This document shows, one piece after another, positions 11,885-22,281 of a stretch of 64,000 nt of DNA. How positions within the stretch are numbered: position 1 is the first letter of the stretch; every line of letters starts with the position of its first letter. Origin of the DNA: Sclerodactyla briareus (lineage: Eukaryota > Echinodermata > Holothuroidea > Dendrochirotida > Sclerodactylidae); assembly GCA_026419785.1 (NCBI GenBank), contig JAODTK010001610.1:1-64000 (forward strand), in the 5' to 3' direction. The notes below the pieces were generated by a model. That model ran no database searches. It was not told where the DNA came from and worked only from the letters and a program-made list of their open reading frames with translations. The position numbers and the translations under genes were made by a program.

Positions 11885-12400
11885 CATTGAATACCCCAAT
11901 TTGTTTACCCCCAGCCCTTCCCATTGGTACTTCTCTTTGAGAGTGATTTGTTTACATTACTCCTTGGAGCTGCACGGGCTTGCCTGCATGTAGAGCAGGG
12001 ACTGTTTTCTTTTTCTGTCATTCACTGTTGCTGGAATACAGGCAAATGAGGGGAGGGGGGGAGTGGTCCATGTGGGTCCAAGGTGTGTTTCCACTGTTCA
12101 CTGCGACAGTCCTAGGAGTGTTGCTGGATACACATTTTGTTGTGGGGTTACAAATAGCAAATATACAAGCCTAGGAATGAGTTCGTTGGTTACTTTGCGC
12201 TGCGCACGATAGCAAATAGGGGTATAAAGGGCTATGTGGTAGACATATGCCAAGCCATTCAAAGGTTATGGCAGATGTCAGTAAAGGTCAATTAATGAGA
12301 ACAAACAATAAATGTGTATTGGTGAAGAACTGCATTGTTTTTTCCGCCACAGGAATTTTGCCGTCCGCAGCTATCAAGACTTTTTGACTTGCGCTTGTTT
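11885..12400 (+). repeat. Dispersed repeat R5, copy 1
   Basis: Aligned by eye with 26636-27330. The best block includes GATAGCAAATA, GTAGACAT-T-CCAAG, CAGATG-TCAGTA-AGGTC, ACAATAAATGTG and CCAC-GGAATTTTGC-GTCCGCAGCTA-CAAGAC. The outer block ATACCCCAATTT followed by TTTGTTTACA-TACT also matches. The two copies are about 15 kb apart in the same orientation and differ by many substitutions, as expected for an old transposon family. Confidence 0.75.
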
Positions 12401-12514
12401 CCTCAAATGACCCATATTTAACCACACCAAAAACCAATATAGTTTTTGTAACCCCCCCCCCCCCCCAGAAAGCTCTACTACACCGCCAATTTAGTCCTTT
12501 AATCGGGCAATTGA

Positions 12515-13129
12515 TTGCCTGTACTCCTTGTTGCAAGTGGTGGACCTCTCGGCTTCAGGGACCTTCAAATTCATCCAAAACAATTGTTCGTTTTACTCAT
12601 CCCGATTGCTGAGTATGGTATTAAAAGGGTCAATTCCATACCGCGTGGATACATCTTTGTGAAGACCTTGTCCATCAACGGCAAAACCAAAAATTTGTAT
12701 ATTGGTATCACTACTACAACATTGTTTGTTAGTACTAACGTTAAAGGTGTTAAATACGAGCTAGTCTTAATGGACCACCAGGTGTTCCTCTCCAACCTCC
12801 ATGAACAATCATTTCAGAATTGTTTTGGTTATGCTTTCTTCAACAAAATACATGAGAAATGCCGTCCCGGACCCAGCACCCCATGGCCCCCCCTACTAAA
12901 AAATCTCTTGCTACGCCAACTAATCAGATGCGTGCGTTTAAATCAAATAAACAGTTCAGTATCTAGGGAATTCAAGCAGCCCAACCCCCCCCCACCCCCC
13001 CACCCCCCCACCCCGCCCCCAACCCCCCCCACACCGCACCCACCCCCCCCTGCAGATTTGGAGCTTCGCACCTCCTGGCTCCATACCTTCTCCCAATATA
13101 TTCTTTTACAAGTTTTGCGCCCCCTCTAA
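12515..13129 (+). other. Longest open frame in the window (204 codons), probably not a gene
   Basis: An ATG frame of 204 codons. Residues 1-140 show no domain I recognise. Residues from about 155 to 180 are a run of prolines, threonines and histidines encoded by a C-rich low-complexity tract at about 12984-13052. The opposite strand is also open from 12571 to 12795. The frame lies directly after a dispersed repeat copy, shows no clear start context or splice site, and the C tract resembles many others in the window. A fragment of an unknown transposon protein is possible. A host gene is unlikely. Confidence 0.25.
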
Positions 13130-14560
13130 CCGAAAATCCTGGACCGCCACTGTTGTTTGATGGGTAATACCTCAGTAGCAAAACAATAGATGGGGGCAAA
13201 GGCGATAATCACCGCGGCGAGCTCCGTGAGATCGTTTTAATAGTTTAGATAACATGCAAAAACAGAATTCACCATTAAACTGATTGAAGGCTGATTTTGA
13301 GTGATGGAAAGTTCATTTCAAATCCGATTTGACCGGACTGCACTAGCTCCTGTCGCCCACCCTCCCATGATAGCCCGCTCATAAATGCACCCTATCGGGT
13401 GGAAGGCCTCCCCTTCCTCCGTCATGGCGCCTGGGTGGGTATGGCATACGAAGCTGTACAAACCTCGGCAAAGCCTCTTGGCCACGACGGGCTATATCCA
13501 ACCTCAATTAGCAACATTTCCATACCAAAACTGAAAGACTTTCTGCAGCCTCGGGCACCTCGTAGGTCTCACACAACAACAAAAATTGAAGGGAGAATTG
13601 AATCCACTGAAGTTATATTGAAAAAATGCAATTCTGCCAGGGGTGGTGAGGTTCAGATATCTCAAGATCGGTCAGGCACGGATCAAAAAAAAATTGGGGA
13701 AAACTGACATTCCGAAAAAAATTGGAAAATGAAGTTAAGAAAAATGGTCTGGACGTCCATGGGGGTCAGGTGGGGTGAAAAATGGACTGCCATTTCTCGC
13801 TGGAGCCAATTGGACCCCTCTAGTCACAGTACAAAGAAATTTAGCTGTAGCCCCTTCCCATTAAAGGTGACAAATCCATCACCTCATGCATCCACAGTTT
13901 CCCTATCCAATCCCCCTATTACCATCCTCTATTAACTTCAAAACCGCATTCAAGAACATTCGTCCAATCCAGCTGCAATTTAAAATGTCTTAGTAATGAT
14001 TGATACTTACAGCTCAATTTGACCGTAAGAATTTGGTGAAAATCCCACCTGTTTTTCCTTCCGCCTGTCTTGTTTTGAAACCTACTTTAGTAACTTTTGT
14101 AACTGGTACTTCCACATCTCAAAATCCTTCTTCCTAAATGGAAACCCATATTTTCCTAAATGGGCTTGTTTTTCCTGTAATTTTCGGATAATACTCCACA
14201 AACCCTAACCCCCCTACGAAAATCACCAACTCGACATAATTTCTTTTTCCGAAATTTCTTCGAATGAGCAGTTGAGGCACCCTATTTCCTGAATTTCAGG
14301 TGGAAGTGGAAACACTTCTTGTAAAAATACAAACAACAAGTGAGACCCTTTTATTGACTTTCCTGAGTGGAACTTTGGGCGAATATTTGGTAATTCCCAC
14401 CTGCAAAAGACCAATTATGGGAATTAATGGAGTTCTACACCATTCTTATTCACTACACTACTTGTCTTTTGGGTATATTGAGTGAGAACAAGGTGTCCAG
14501 AAACAAAGTTGAACAGAAAGTTTGGTGGGATTATTAGGGCTGTAAGCGCTACCTAAAAAC
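13130..14560. other. Unassigned intergenic DNA
   Basis: Short frames at 13399-13707 and 13729-13935 lack recognisable motifs. No RNA gene was seen. Confidence 0.4.
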
Positions 14561-14922
14561 TCCTAGCATCGATTGTTAACAAGCTTTCGGAAGGTACTAA
14601 AGCCCGCGAGTGCAGCTAACCCCTCCCTTTTGAAACTCATGGATCCGCCCCTGTTCGAGACCTTTTCGCAAATGTCCACACCAAGGATTCCTGGGATATC
14701 TCAGGGGGCAACGAGCCTATTGTTTCCTACACGCACAACACGCAATGTCTATTGGGAAAAACAACTACCCAGAAAGAACGCGCACGCTCACCGCGCGCTG
14801 TTATTGGTATCTTTCCAAAAATGTTCCAGCAGCAGACCACGCATTACAGATCAAGATGGCTAGCAAATAGCAAATAGCTCACAGTTTCTGGCAAAAATAA
14901 GCGCTAAACGAACGAGTATCTG

Positions 14923-15187
14923 ATGGCTAGGGGGGGGTCGGATTTCCAAAATGGAAAGACACTCCGATCTGCCGAAAGATGTTTTTGGGCGGATAAGCTG
15001 GGACTTTCGGTGACGTCACGACAAGAGGCGGAAGGGCTTCTAGAAGAGGCGAGGAAGAAAAACTTTTGCTTGCCGGCGGTTGCACAACTTGCCGTGGCCA
15101 GAAACGCTCCCCCGGGGGATGGGAGGACACACCGACCAGTTTACCCCAACCTTGAAGCGCTCACACATGAAATATACATCATAACAG
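14923..15187 (+). CDS. Candidate first coding exon of an unknown gene
   Basis: An ATG at 14923 opens a frame of 88 codons plus one base that reaches a strong splice-donor consensus, CAG|GTGAGT, at 15185-15193. Beyond it the frame stops within the putative intron. The predicted peptide has a plausible mixed soluble composition (charged segment EAEGLLEEARKK at about residue 36, then LPAVAQLAVARNAPP) and no low-complexity run apart from a G run in the second to fifth codons. A perfect CRE-type palindrome TGACGTCA lies inside the exon at 15011-15018, and an inverted CCAAT (ATTGG) lies upstream at 14803-14807. I do not recognise the protein family. A matching acceptor and second exon were not identified, so this is a hypothesis. 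It could equally be a chance frame in a CpG-rich stretch. Confidence 0.3.
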
Positions 15188-15193
15188 GTGAGT

Positions 15194-16311
15194 GAAATTA
15201 TGATCAGACCTAAGTGGATCTATCACGAATTGAAATTAGGGGTGGATTGACAAAATTTGTGTGGGCTTGATAAGTGGATACCGTCAGTTGCAATCCTCTA
15301 TGATTATTAATAACCATTCATCAGTTCTAGCCGAGGCGTTACCACAAACTTGTAGAGGTGAAGAGTTGGACAGGAGGCGATGTTAGACCCTTAGGCTGTA
15401 AGCTTTGTCTTTTATTAGTGCAAGGGCTACCAATGATGGACCTGTTGGCTATGTTCTATATACAACCGTACAAAAATACAAGACAAGGATCAGGACAAGC
15501 AAAAGGAAACCTAATACCTATGGTCCATGTACTCATCTGGATGTTGAGCTTATCTACTCTACACGTCCACCACACAGACACGACTGCATATAGATTCCTC
15601 TGACTAGCGTACGTCAGGAATAAAGAAGCGAAACAAAGTTCGGTATGATTCTAAACTTTTCCTTCCTCAAATCACGTAGATAGTTCTTACCTAGGCTAAC
15701 GGCCTATTAGTCTTATTGTATTTTTCTTTTTTGTATCGGACGAGAACGGCGGCTCATAAAAACGGAAGAAAGTCGACATTAGGACTCGGGAAAGGCCTTA
15801 CCTCTCCGGGCACTTTCAGATCAGCCATTACAACGGGATAAGTGCAACATCACTCTGCTTCGTGCGCGGAAGATAAGTTGATTTTGACCACCTCAATAGG
15901 AACGTTCTTTACTACCAACGTGCAATACATGGGGGGGGGGTATTGGGGGTGACAGCCGGGTTTGACAATGTGGCCGGATGTTCCTTAGAATTTCTCGAGA
16001 TTTGGCCTTTTTTTAAGAATTTCTCAATCGAATGGATAATATTAAAGGTGCGGATATCTTCGTCTCACAACGCCCGGCAAAAAATGGGTCTTCCGTTCGC
16101 ATACACTACAGCAAAGAAGAGTGCCACAGTATCACTGAAACTTTGCTTGGCATATTTCAGTGACGAGATGCCGTATCGGATACCGAATTGCATCGGAGAC
16201 GCTTGTTCGTCGTGACGTCATCAGACACAACGCTGTCTACACAGTTGTCTACAGACGACAACGCCTCTTCAATCCATCGCCAGTAAAATTGGGGGACCCC
16301 CTACATGCACA
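15194..16311. other. No gene recognised
   Basis: Intergenic or intronic. A G run lies at about 15931 and a second perfect TGACGTCA at 16213-16220. No exon could be supported. Confidence 0.4.
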
Positions 16312-16490
16312 TTAAGAGCGGTGAGGTGGTATGAGTGCCCCGCCTGCAATGCACTGATGTTCTGTTCAAACCCCGTTTCTGCACAGACACCACGTTCATC
16401 ACTCCTCTCCTTTCTCGTGTAGGGAATGGCTGCACATTGAAGCTACAATTCTCGGCTGTAGGACGTTAAATGCGATCCGGGAGCAGGAAT
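16312..16490 (+). mobile_element. tRNA-derived SINE
   Basis: A tRNA-like head is visible: a degenerate A-box region (GGTGGTATGAGTGC) followed by CCCGCCTGCAATGCACTGA and a B-box-like GTTCTGTTCAAACCCC at 16359-16374. A tail rich in CTCCTCTCCTTTC and ending GTAGGACGTTAAATGCGATC follows, an arrangement common in tRNA-derived SINEs of marine invertebrates. No clear poly(A) end or target-site duplication was seen, so boundaries are approximate. Confidence 0.55.
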
Positions 16491-17754
16491 TCAACCTGCC
16501 TTCCTCGTTACTCTCATTTCGAAAAGATTGTCCTTCCACACCCAACACTGGGATCTCTATAAGTTCCGACTAAGGATTTTCCACTGAAGGATCTTATCAG
16601 CTGAAGCCCCTTCGGGTGGAAACCTACACGAGTGTAATACGTAAAGTAAGACATGCGTAATGCCTCTCGGCCTGTGGCAAGGCGAGAAGAGTTTGGCTGC
16701 GAGGCTTCATGATCCCGAGACGCCGATCCGCCAGCAGAGCATGTATTGTCCAAACAATTGGTTACTGCATGTACGCTAACAGTATTCTATCCGTATGCGT
16801 CACCAGGTAATAATCACAGCTGAGTGGGTTTGTGCTGTACGCACAAGCAGCCAGAATTAACTGGCTCGAAGATCGTAACCGAATTCGCGCCCAATGACCC
16901 GCGTGGCCTATCTACCCTTCTCATTGCTATCCACCATCCAATGACCTTGAGATGACCTCTACCATTGTTTGAAATCTTTTCTTGAGTTATAGTCGTTAAG
17001 ACATTGTTCAACCTACCGCCGCGTGATAGTAATAACACTGATAGGCTACGCCAAAGCTCTACCCACTAGACATTTGTATACAGAAGTTTTAGTAATTAAA
17101 ACAAATAACAGGCAAAAGTTCATCAATGTCTTCCATATTGAAATCCGATGGCCACTTGTCCATCCCACAAAGAAAGAATACAATCCATTTTCATGCAAAC
17201 AACGCACAAATAAATATCGAGGAGATTAGCATGCATATTATTTATTATTCATAATACTTTGATGATTTCCTGATTCGGATTGGCCAAAATTCATTCGGTC
17301 AGTAAGCATTGTTTGCATATTTGCAGTTAGTCTTGCTTTTCCCCCATCCGCTCCCCGATTACCCTCTCTCTTAGATTTTCCCCGACTCTGAGGCTGGCCC
17401 CTGCTCATAACCCTATCATTACCTGGTAAATCTAATTAAAAATGTACAGTTAAATTCTGAATTGTCAAAGTTGTGTTCCAGCTAGAACATTTATACATTA
17501 TATCCACATTCAATCAATTTCAGGTTCAACCACAAACCAGGACAGGAAGCAACCCGTTACAGGCCTGGGTGGGCCTCAACACGACCAATCATCAATTGTT
17601 ACAGCTGAGTGCACCTGCGTTGTAGGGTACGTACCATGTTCAAGTATCCACCAGCCACCACCATAGACGTACAAAGCGGGCAGGAGGGGAAGTTTGTTAT
17701 TATTTAAATAGTTTTCGTTAATTAACCAGTTAAAAAAAATCACATGATTTTTAC
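16491..17754. other. Unassigned intergenic DNA
   Basis: An isolated ATGACCTTGAGATGACCTC at 16940-16958 is related to the R6 repeat that begins at 17755. Frames here have no recognisable domain. Confidence 0.4.
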
Positions 17755-18165
17755 AAATTCGACCTCCTGTGACCTTGAAATGACCTTCCTGTTTGTTTAG
17801 GATTGACAATATGCCACATTCACCGAGTTTTTGTTCACATCCGACAAAGCTGAAAAATTGCACAAACATGATTTGAACCCTGGTGACCTTGAAAGCAAAA
17901 TCATGTTATTTATTCAGGACCTACTCTTGTCTCCACCCACAAGTTTTGTGGTGCAATCATAACTGACCTCTGTATTTTCGTGTTAAAACTGCAAAATAGA
18001 GGGCCAGTAGACATGCGTGCGTGCCCACTTTCAACTCATGCTAGATTTCACTAAAGGGACCAGTGGTATCAAGTTTCAGATCAACGGAAGAACATGAAAA
18101 GTTATTTGCCCTAATTCCTTTATCTCCGGCGGCTGCTACCACCTAAAACCATAATATCATTTTTA
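17755..18165 (+). repeat. GACCTTGAAATGACC repeat (family R6), copy 1
   Basis: GACCTTGAAA occurs at 17771 and 17885, a spacing of 114 bases, each followed by a block resembling CACC-AGTTTTTGTTCA-ATC-GA and AAAATTG. The right part (ATCAAGTTTCAGATCAA, AAAAGTTATTTGCC, TCTCCGGCGGC) matches the right part of the copy at 56640-57285 in the same orientation. Confidence 0.75.
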
Positions 18166-18309
18166 AGCGACTAGTTTTCCAGACAGCATGCATACCAATG
18201 GTGGTAATACTACATAACCAAGTGTTGCCTTATAGGACCCAATGCAGCAGCTATTTTTGATTTCCACAATCCATCAATTCTCATACAGGTATCTGTCTTT
18301 CTCTCTACC
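18166..18309. other. No feature recognised
   Basis: A short gap between the R6 repeat and the transposon gene relic. It may contain an intron or the remains of the upstream part of that gene. Confidence 0.4.
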
Positions 18310-19545
18310 TATTCACAGAGTCCAGTCCTGCTGCAAGCACATTACGGCAACATATTCCTTTGTAGAGCCGTGCGGCAGGACATAACAGCCATGTCCATCT
18401 AAAAAGGCAACTTGGTCACTCCCACCGACTAAATCAAAAACCGTCATTTGGGAAAGCAACAGGCTAAACAAGATTAATGATGTAATTAATGTAAAACTCG
18501 ATGCAGATAAACAAGTGCTTACATATCCACTAAATTGTAAATCAAAATTTGATCCAAGATCTATCAGCATCGCCAAACCCAATCTTTATCTGATTTTGAT
18601 TTAGATACATTGGCTGAAATTAGTAATGGAAACTGTGGAACACTTTTGTATTTCACAAGCGGCATCTATCCAAGATATGAAAATTGCCGATGTTATCTGA
18701 ATTCCATAAACACTGAAGAAGTTGTTAAGTCTAATCCTACCGACTATTAAAGAGTCACTTTCTCTTTGTGGTATTTCATCAGCGAACTTTGTTCAGTTTC
18801 TGAAAAATGACATAACATTAACATATATGCAACAACAGCAACTAGCAATGACACGGGGATCACTCTGGGTCACACTCTGGCTTTACACAGGCTGATCGAA
18901 TTACATCAAGTAACCATAAAATTATGTGCGACTATGTGTTAGATTTGATCCCCCCAAATCTTGGCAAAGCTTCCCAACTCTGCCCTTGCTACTGTCATGG
19001 GCTATTATGGTTTCAATTAATTCTCCATTCTACCAATGGGCCAACATATGGAAAACATTGCTCGTAAGCACGAGTAGCGCATCATACACTTAAATGCAAA
19101 CACAAAGGCGTGTCATGTCATTCACTGGCGTGGATCAGCCGTCACACTCGTGGGGGGGTTCATTGCTGCTTCACTCAGAAATGCGTAGTTGTTGCCAGCA
19201 AGTGTGGGACCGGTTTATTAGAGATAAAAAAATCCCTACAAATATCGCGATCTAACCGTGGATGATTTTAAATCAAAACCAGAGACATGCCTCATATGCT
19301 GCAATGGCCTCACTCACCTCGATAGAGATCATGGCTATTACTACCAAGTTCAGTTTCAGGCTCTGGGTCACAGGATATACGTGGTTGTGATTTGTTTTTT
19401 GAGGACAAATCAAAGTGGACAATATTTTTGTAGAAAGAATGTGCCAAATGAGAGTTTCATTGCTAAAACTACCAAAACTTACATTTTTTTTCTTCAATGG
19501 TGTATACCAGAGCTAAAGGAGGGGTCTGCTGCAGACAAGGGGTAG
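18310..19545 (+). pseudogene. Decayed SWIM zinc-finger plus YqaJ-type nuclease gene of a DNA transposon (ISL2EU-like)
   Basis: A relic read by joining plus-strand frames in order. An AG acceptor-like site at 18317-18320 is followed by a C-C-K-H-I segment (Cys codon 18329, His 18338) and then a C-P-S-x-x-x-x-W-x-x-P block, the end of a SWIM-type zinc finger. A second block reads LDTLAEISNGNCGTLLYF (about 18604-18657). Then comes FLKNDITLTYM, an RITSSNHKIM block (the R-[IL]-T-[AS]-S start of YqaJ domains), TYGKH, GTGLLEIK with the E-x-K pair at 19221-19229, YYYQVQ at 19336-19353, and PNESF at 19444-19458. This order matches YqaJ/lambda-exonuclease-type nucleases carried by transposons. Stops and at least three frameshifts break it. 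Only the last part (19258-19545) is one open frame. It converges on the transposase relic at 19904-21272. The ISL2EU assignment follows from that gene pair and is an inference. Confidence 0.75.
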
Positions 19546-19903
19546 TGTTGAGTGCTGTGTCAACAAAACTAATGTGGCACATGATGGAGAATATAGGAAA
19601 ATGAATGCACAGCAAATCAAGGCGAGCATATGCATGTAGCATATGCAAGTTGAGGTTGTAGAAGGACAACACGGAGACAGAGGGTAAGCAGAGTATAAGC
19701 GTGTGACAGATGTGACAGTGGTTTGTCAGTTGCATGTGTGGTATTAGTGGAAGGAAAAAATTTTTGGAGCGGGAAGGGAATCATCTGGAAGTGTTCACTG
19801 CACGGTGAGAAAACGAAGAAAGAAAAGAAAAATGAGTGAATAGGGAGCTGAAATAAGATTCTGTATGACGAATTAAATCACGGGGACCTAGACCTATATG
19901 AAG
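19546..19903. other. Spacer between two convergent transposon genes
   Basis: A 358-base spacer between the ends of the YqaJ and transposase relics. It contains purine-rich sequence near 19805 and no separate gene. The minus-strand frame 19469-19735 overlaps the YqaJ end and has no domain. Confidence 0.5.
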
Positions 19904-21272
19904 CTAAACACTTAGAGGGACAAGAACTGGCTGTATGTTAACTAGAGCAGCACATACTACAAGGGCAGCTTCCCGAAACATTTCTTTTGGGACCCCCCCA
20001 GAAAAATTGAGGGGAATTGGTCCCTGCAAAAATCTGGCACTCTTCATTCGGCCAATAGCACGCTCAACATGAATACGTGAGGTTCCTGCAAAACAGTTTT
20101 GGTGCTGTTTATTTCATAGTAGTAACGATGGTATAGAAGTGGTTCTTTGGTAAGGTGGGATAATAGCTTGATTTGTTTTGGAGGAGGACGAGTTACTGGA
20201 TATTAAAGCTTCTGTCAGCAATAAAAAAATCACCTCGCAAGTGATCAATTAAATTTGTCATCTTGACCATTTCCTTGTCGGTCAGCTGACCCTCCAGTGG
20301 TTGGAAATGAAGGAACTGTTCCGCTGGAGTAACACCTATTAAAACTTTAATTGTTGGGAAGACTTTGTATGACGTTAGGTTGATTATTAGAGAGGCGCTT
20401 AGTTAGAGAAGGTTTGGAGGGCCTACTTTCTGTGCAATCACTTGATACACCCAACAACACCAAACATGTTCTGTCTGAAGCATTGCGGATAGTGTGATAC
20501 AAATTCTGATCAGGAGGGCCAATATAAATACGGGGTTTTAAGTTTGTTGTAAGAATGGTTAGCCAAGGTGGATAAAAATTGTTGAAAGCATTGAGTGGGA
20601 AAATTCCCAAAGCGCAAAGCAATTCCTCTTCTATTAATTTAAACGTAACTCATAAGAGTCATCAGCAATTTCTCTCAATCGGTATGCCCGGGATCCCTGG
20701 TCTTTAGAATTTCTCAATTGGATACCGTTTATTGTTGTTATCATTTGGGCCCCTCATATAATATTGCATATTTAGCAGCATGATCCTCGACTTCATTCAA
20801 TAACATTTGAAGTTTTGCGGATGGTAGACCTGTATACGTCTTGATCAATTGATCAGAGTGAATTATTTTGGAAAGGAAAAGTATGATGAGTGATGTTAAC
20901 TCTGTAAGTTTGCTTTGGAGAGAAACGTAGCCTTCCTGAAAAATACTACATTCTGATTTCAAATTCTCAACTTCATATGAGGTCATGTAACATGTTTAAT
21001 GGTGCAGACCACTGCAACACCGAGACAACATTCATCTCATTGGGAAGTGATGTAATCGTGTTCATTGTAGCTAATACCTGGCAATACAGATTGAGATCAA
21101 TTATCCTTCTCTTTAGGGTTTGTTTTTGGGAGATCGTCAGGTAAGCGGTCGCTTTCAATGGTGCTCTCTCCGTTTCGCTGGAGCCTCTGCTTCCCGTATA
21201 CCCTGTGAGAGAAGAACATATAAAAATTAATTGAATGTAAGCAATGCAATTAGAAAAGAGGCAATGATGCAA
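19904..21272 (-). pseudogene. Decayed DDE_4 (DDE_Tnp_4) transposase gene, partner of the YqaJ relic
   Basis: Read from the minus strand in order. There is an acceptor-like CTCTCACAG near 21195, then a coiled-coil-like segment (VENLKSECSIFQEGYVSLQSK region, 20870-20980). YTGLPS lies at about 20819-20836, the usual entry to the helix-turn-helix part. A PPWLTILTTNLKP block lies near 20535-20575. DCTE at 20428-20439 is the first catalytic Asp. KVLIGVTPAE follows, then LTDKEMVKMTNLIDHLRGDF and ADR at 20211-20219 with the second Asp. HVERAIGRMK carries the catalytic Glu codon at 20063-20065, followed by LQGPIPLNF. The last ~66 codons are intact and end at a stop (19904-19906). Frameshifts lie near 20360, 20190 and 20640. 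An N-terminal THAP domain, common in such proteins, was sought upstream and not found. Confidence 0.8.
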
Positions 21273-22000
21273 ATTGTTGAATCGCTTTCTCTTCAGCAGT
21301 TATATCTAGTTTATTACTTATAGTATCTCACTGTGCAAACTCATTACAGTACATTTAATTTTGTATTTCAAGATTCACATCCAGATATTTTCGATTAAAT
21401 GAGATAATATGAGACTATCAATTTGGAATGATCAATTTTCGCTGTTGCATTTCTTGTCTCATGTTTCATAGAATTTGTCTCGTTCACCTAGTTTGACCTG
21501 AAATAGGTCAAAGAATTAGGCAGGTTCAAATGACATCTGGCGGGAATGAGAATTGAGTTCAACTGTGATGCAAAGTAATTAAATCTGAAGGTGCAGTGCC
21601 AGGACTCCACTGCTGCTAAAGAGTACCAGCACAGAGGCACGTGTCTATTACGATTTTTTTGCACTTGAAGAATGAGATAGATACCTGCAAAGCCTAACTC
21701 TTCATTTCAAATATTGTAAGATGACCCAATGCAGGCATGTAATAGACTTTGCCCCGTAGAACCTGCCCTGCCCTGCCCTGCCCTGCCATTCTGTGTCCCA
21801 TCCGAATGGACTATCATGAACTTCCAGGACCCCGCACGCCTCGAACCTGGAGGAGTGACTGCTCAAACAGCCTGAAGGAAAAAAAAAAATGAGAACTTTC
21901 AAATATCCCTTACAATCCTGGTAACTCCAGAAAATCCACTGCATCACAACTGAACCATGAAGTGACGACCAAGACCATCGGCCCACCGCACTTGCAAATT
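21273..22000. other. No gene recognised; short CCCTG array
   Basis: Contains four to five tandem CCTGC pentamers at about 21762-21787. Otherwise I see no feature. The missing 5' end of the transposase gene may have lain here. Confidence 0.5.
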
Positions 22001-22008
22001 GCGGCCAC

Positions 22009-22273
22009 CAGGGATGTAGCTACGTGGGTCGTCCCTAGGACGGCAGCGACCCCACTAGCTTTTTGTCCAACCCCACACACTCGGCTAAAACGAAGCTTCA
22101 TTCGACCCGCAAAATTCCCAGCCTCAATATTTATTTTCTTTGCCCTAGTATATAAGGAGGCCAGATGATATGTACATCCTCTAGAAATGTTTAATTTTTT
22201 GGCAATTTTGTGGGTGTATAATGACCCAAAGTTTTGTGCGACCCACACTCAAATTGAACTAGCTACATCTCTG
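22009..22273. mobile_element. Short non-autonomous element with CAGGGATGTAGCTA ends
   Basis: The left end CAGGGATGTAGCTA (22009-22022) is the reverse complement, with one mismatch, of the right end TAGCTACATCTCTG (22260-22273). The 265-bp interior has no coding content. The flanks CGGCCACC (22002-22009) and CCGCCACC (22274-22281) match at 7 of 8 positions and may be an 8-bp target duplication that overlaps the first base. The ends and duplication length would fit a hAT-type MITE, which is an inference. Confidence 0.65.
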
Positions 22274-22281
22274 CCGCCACC

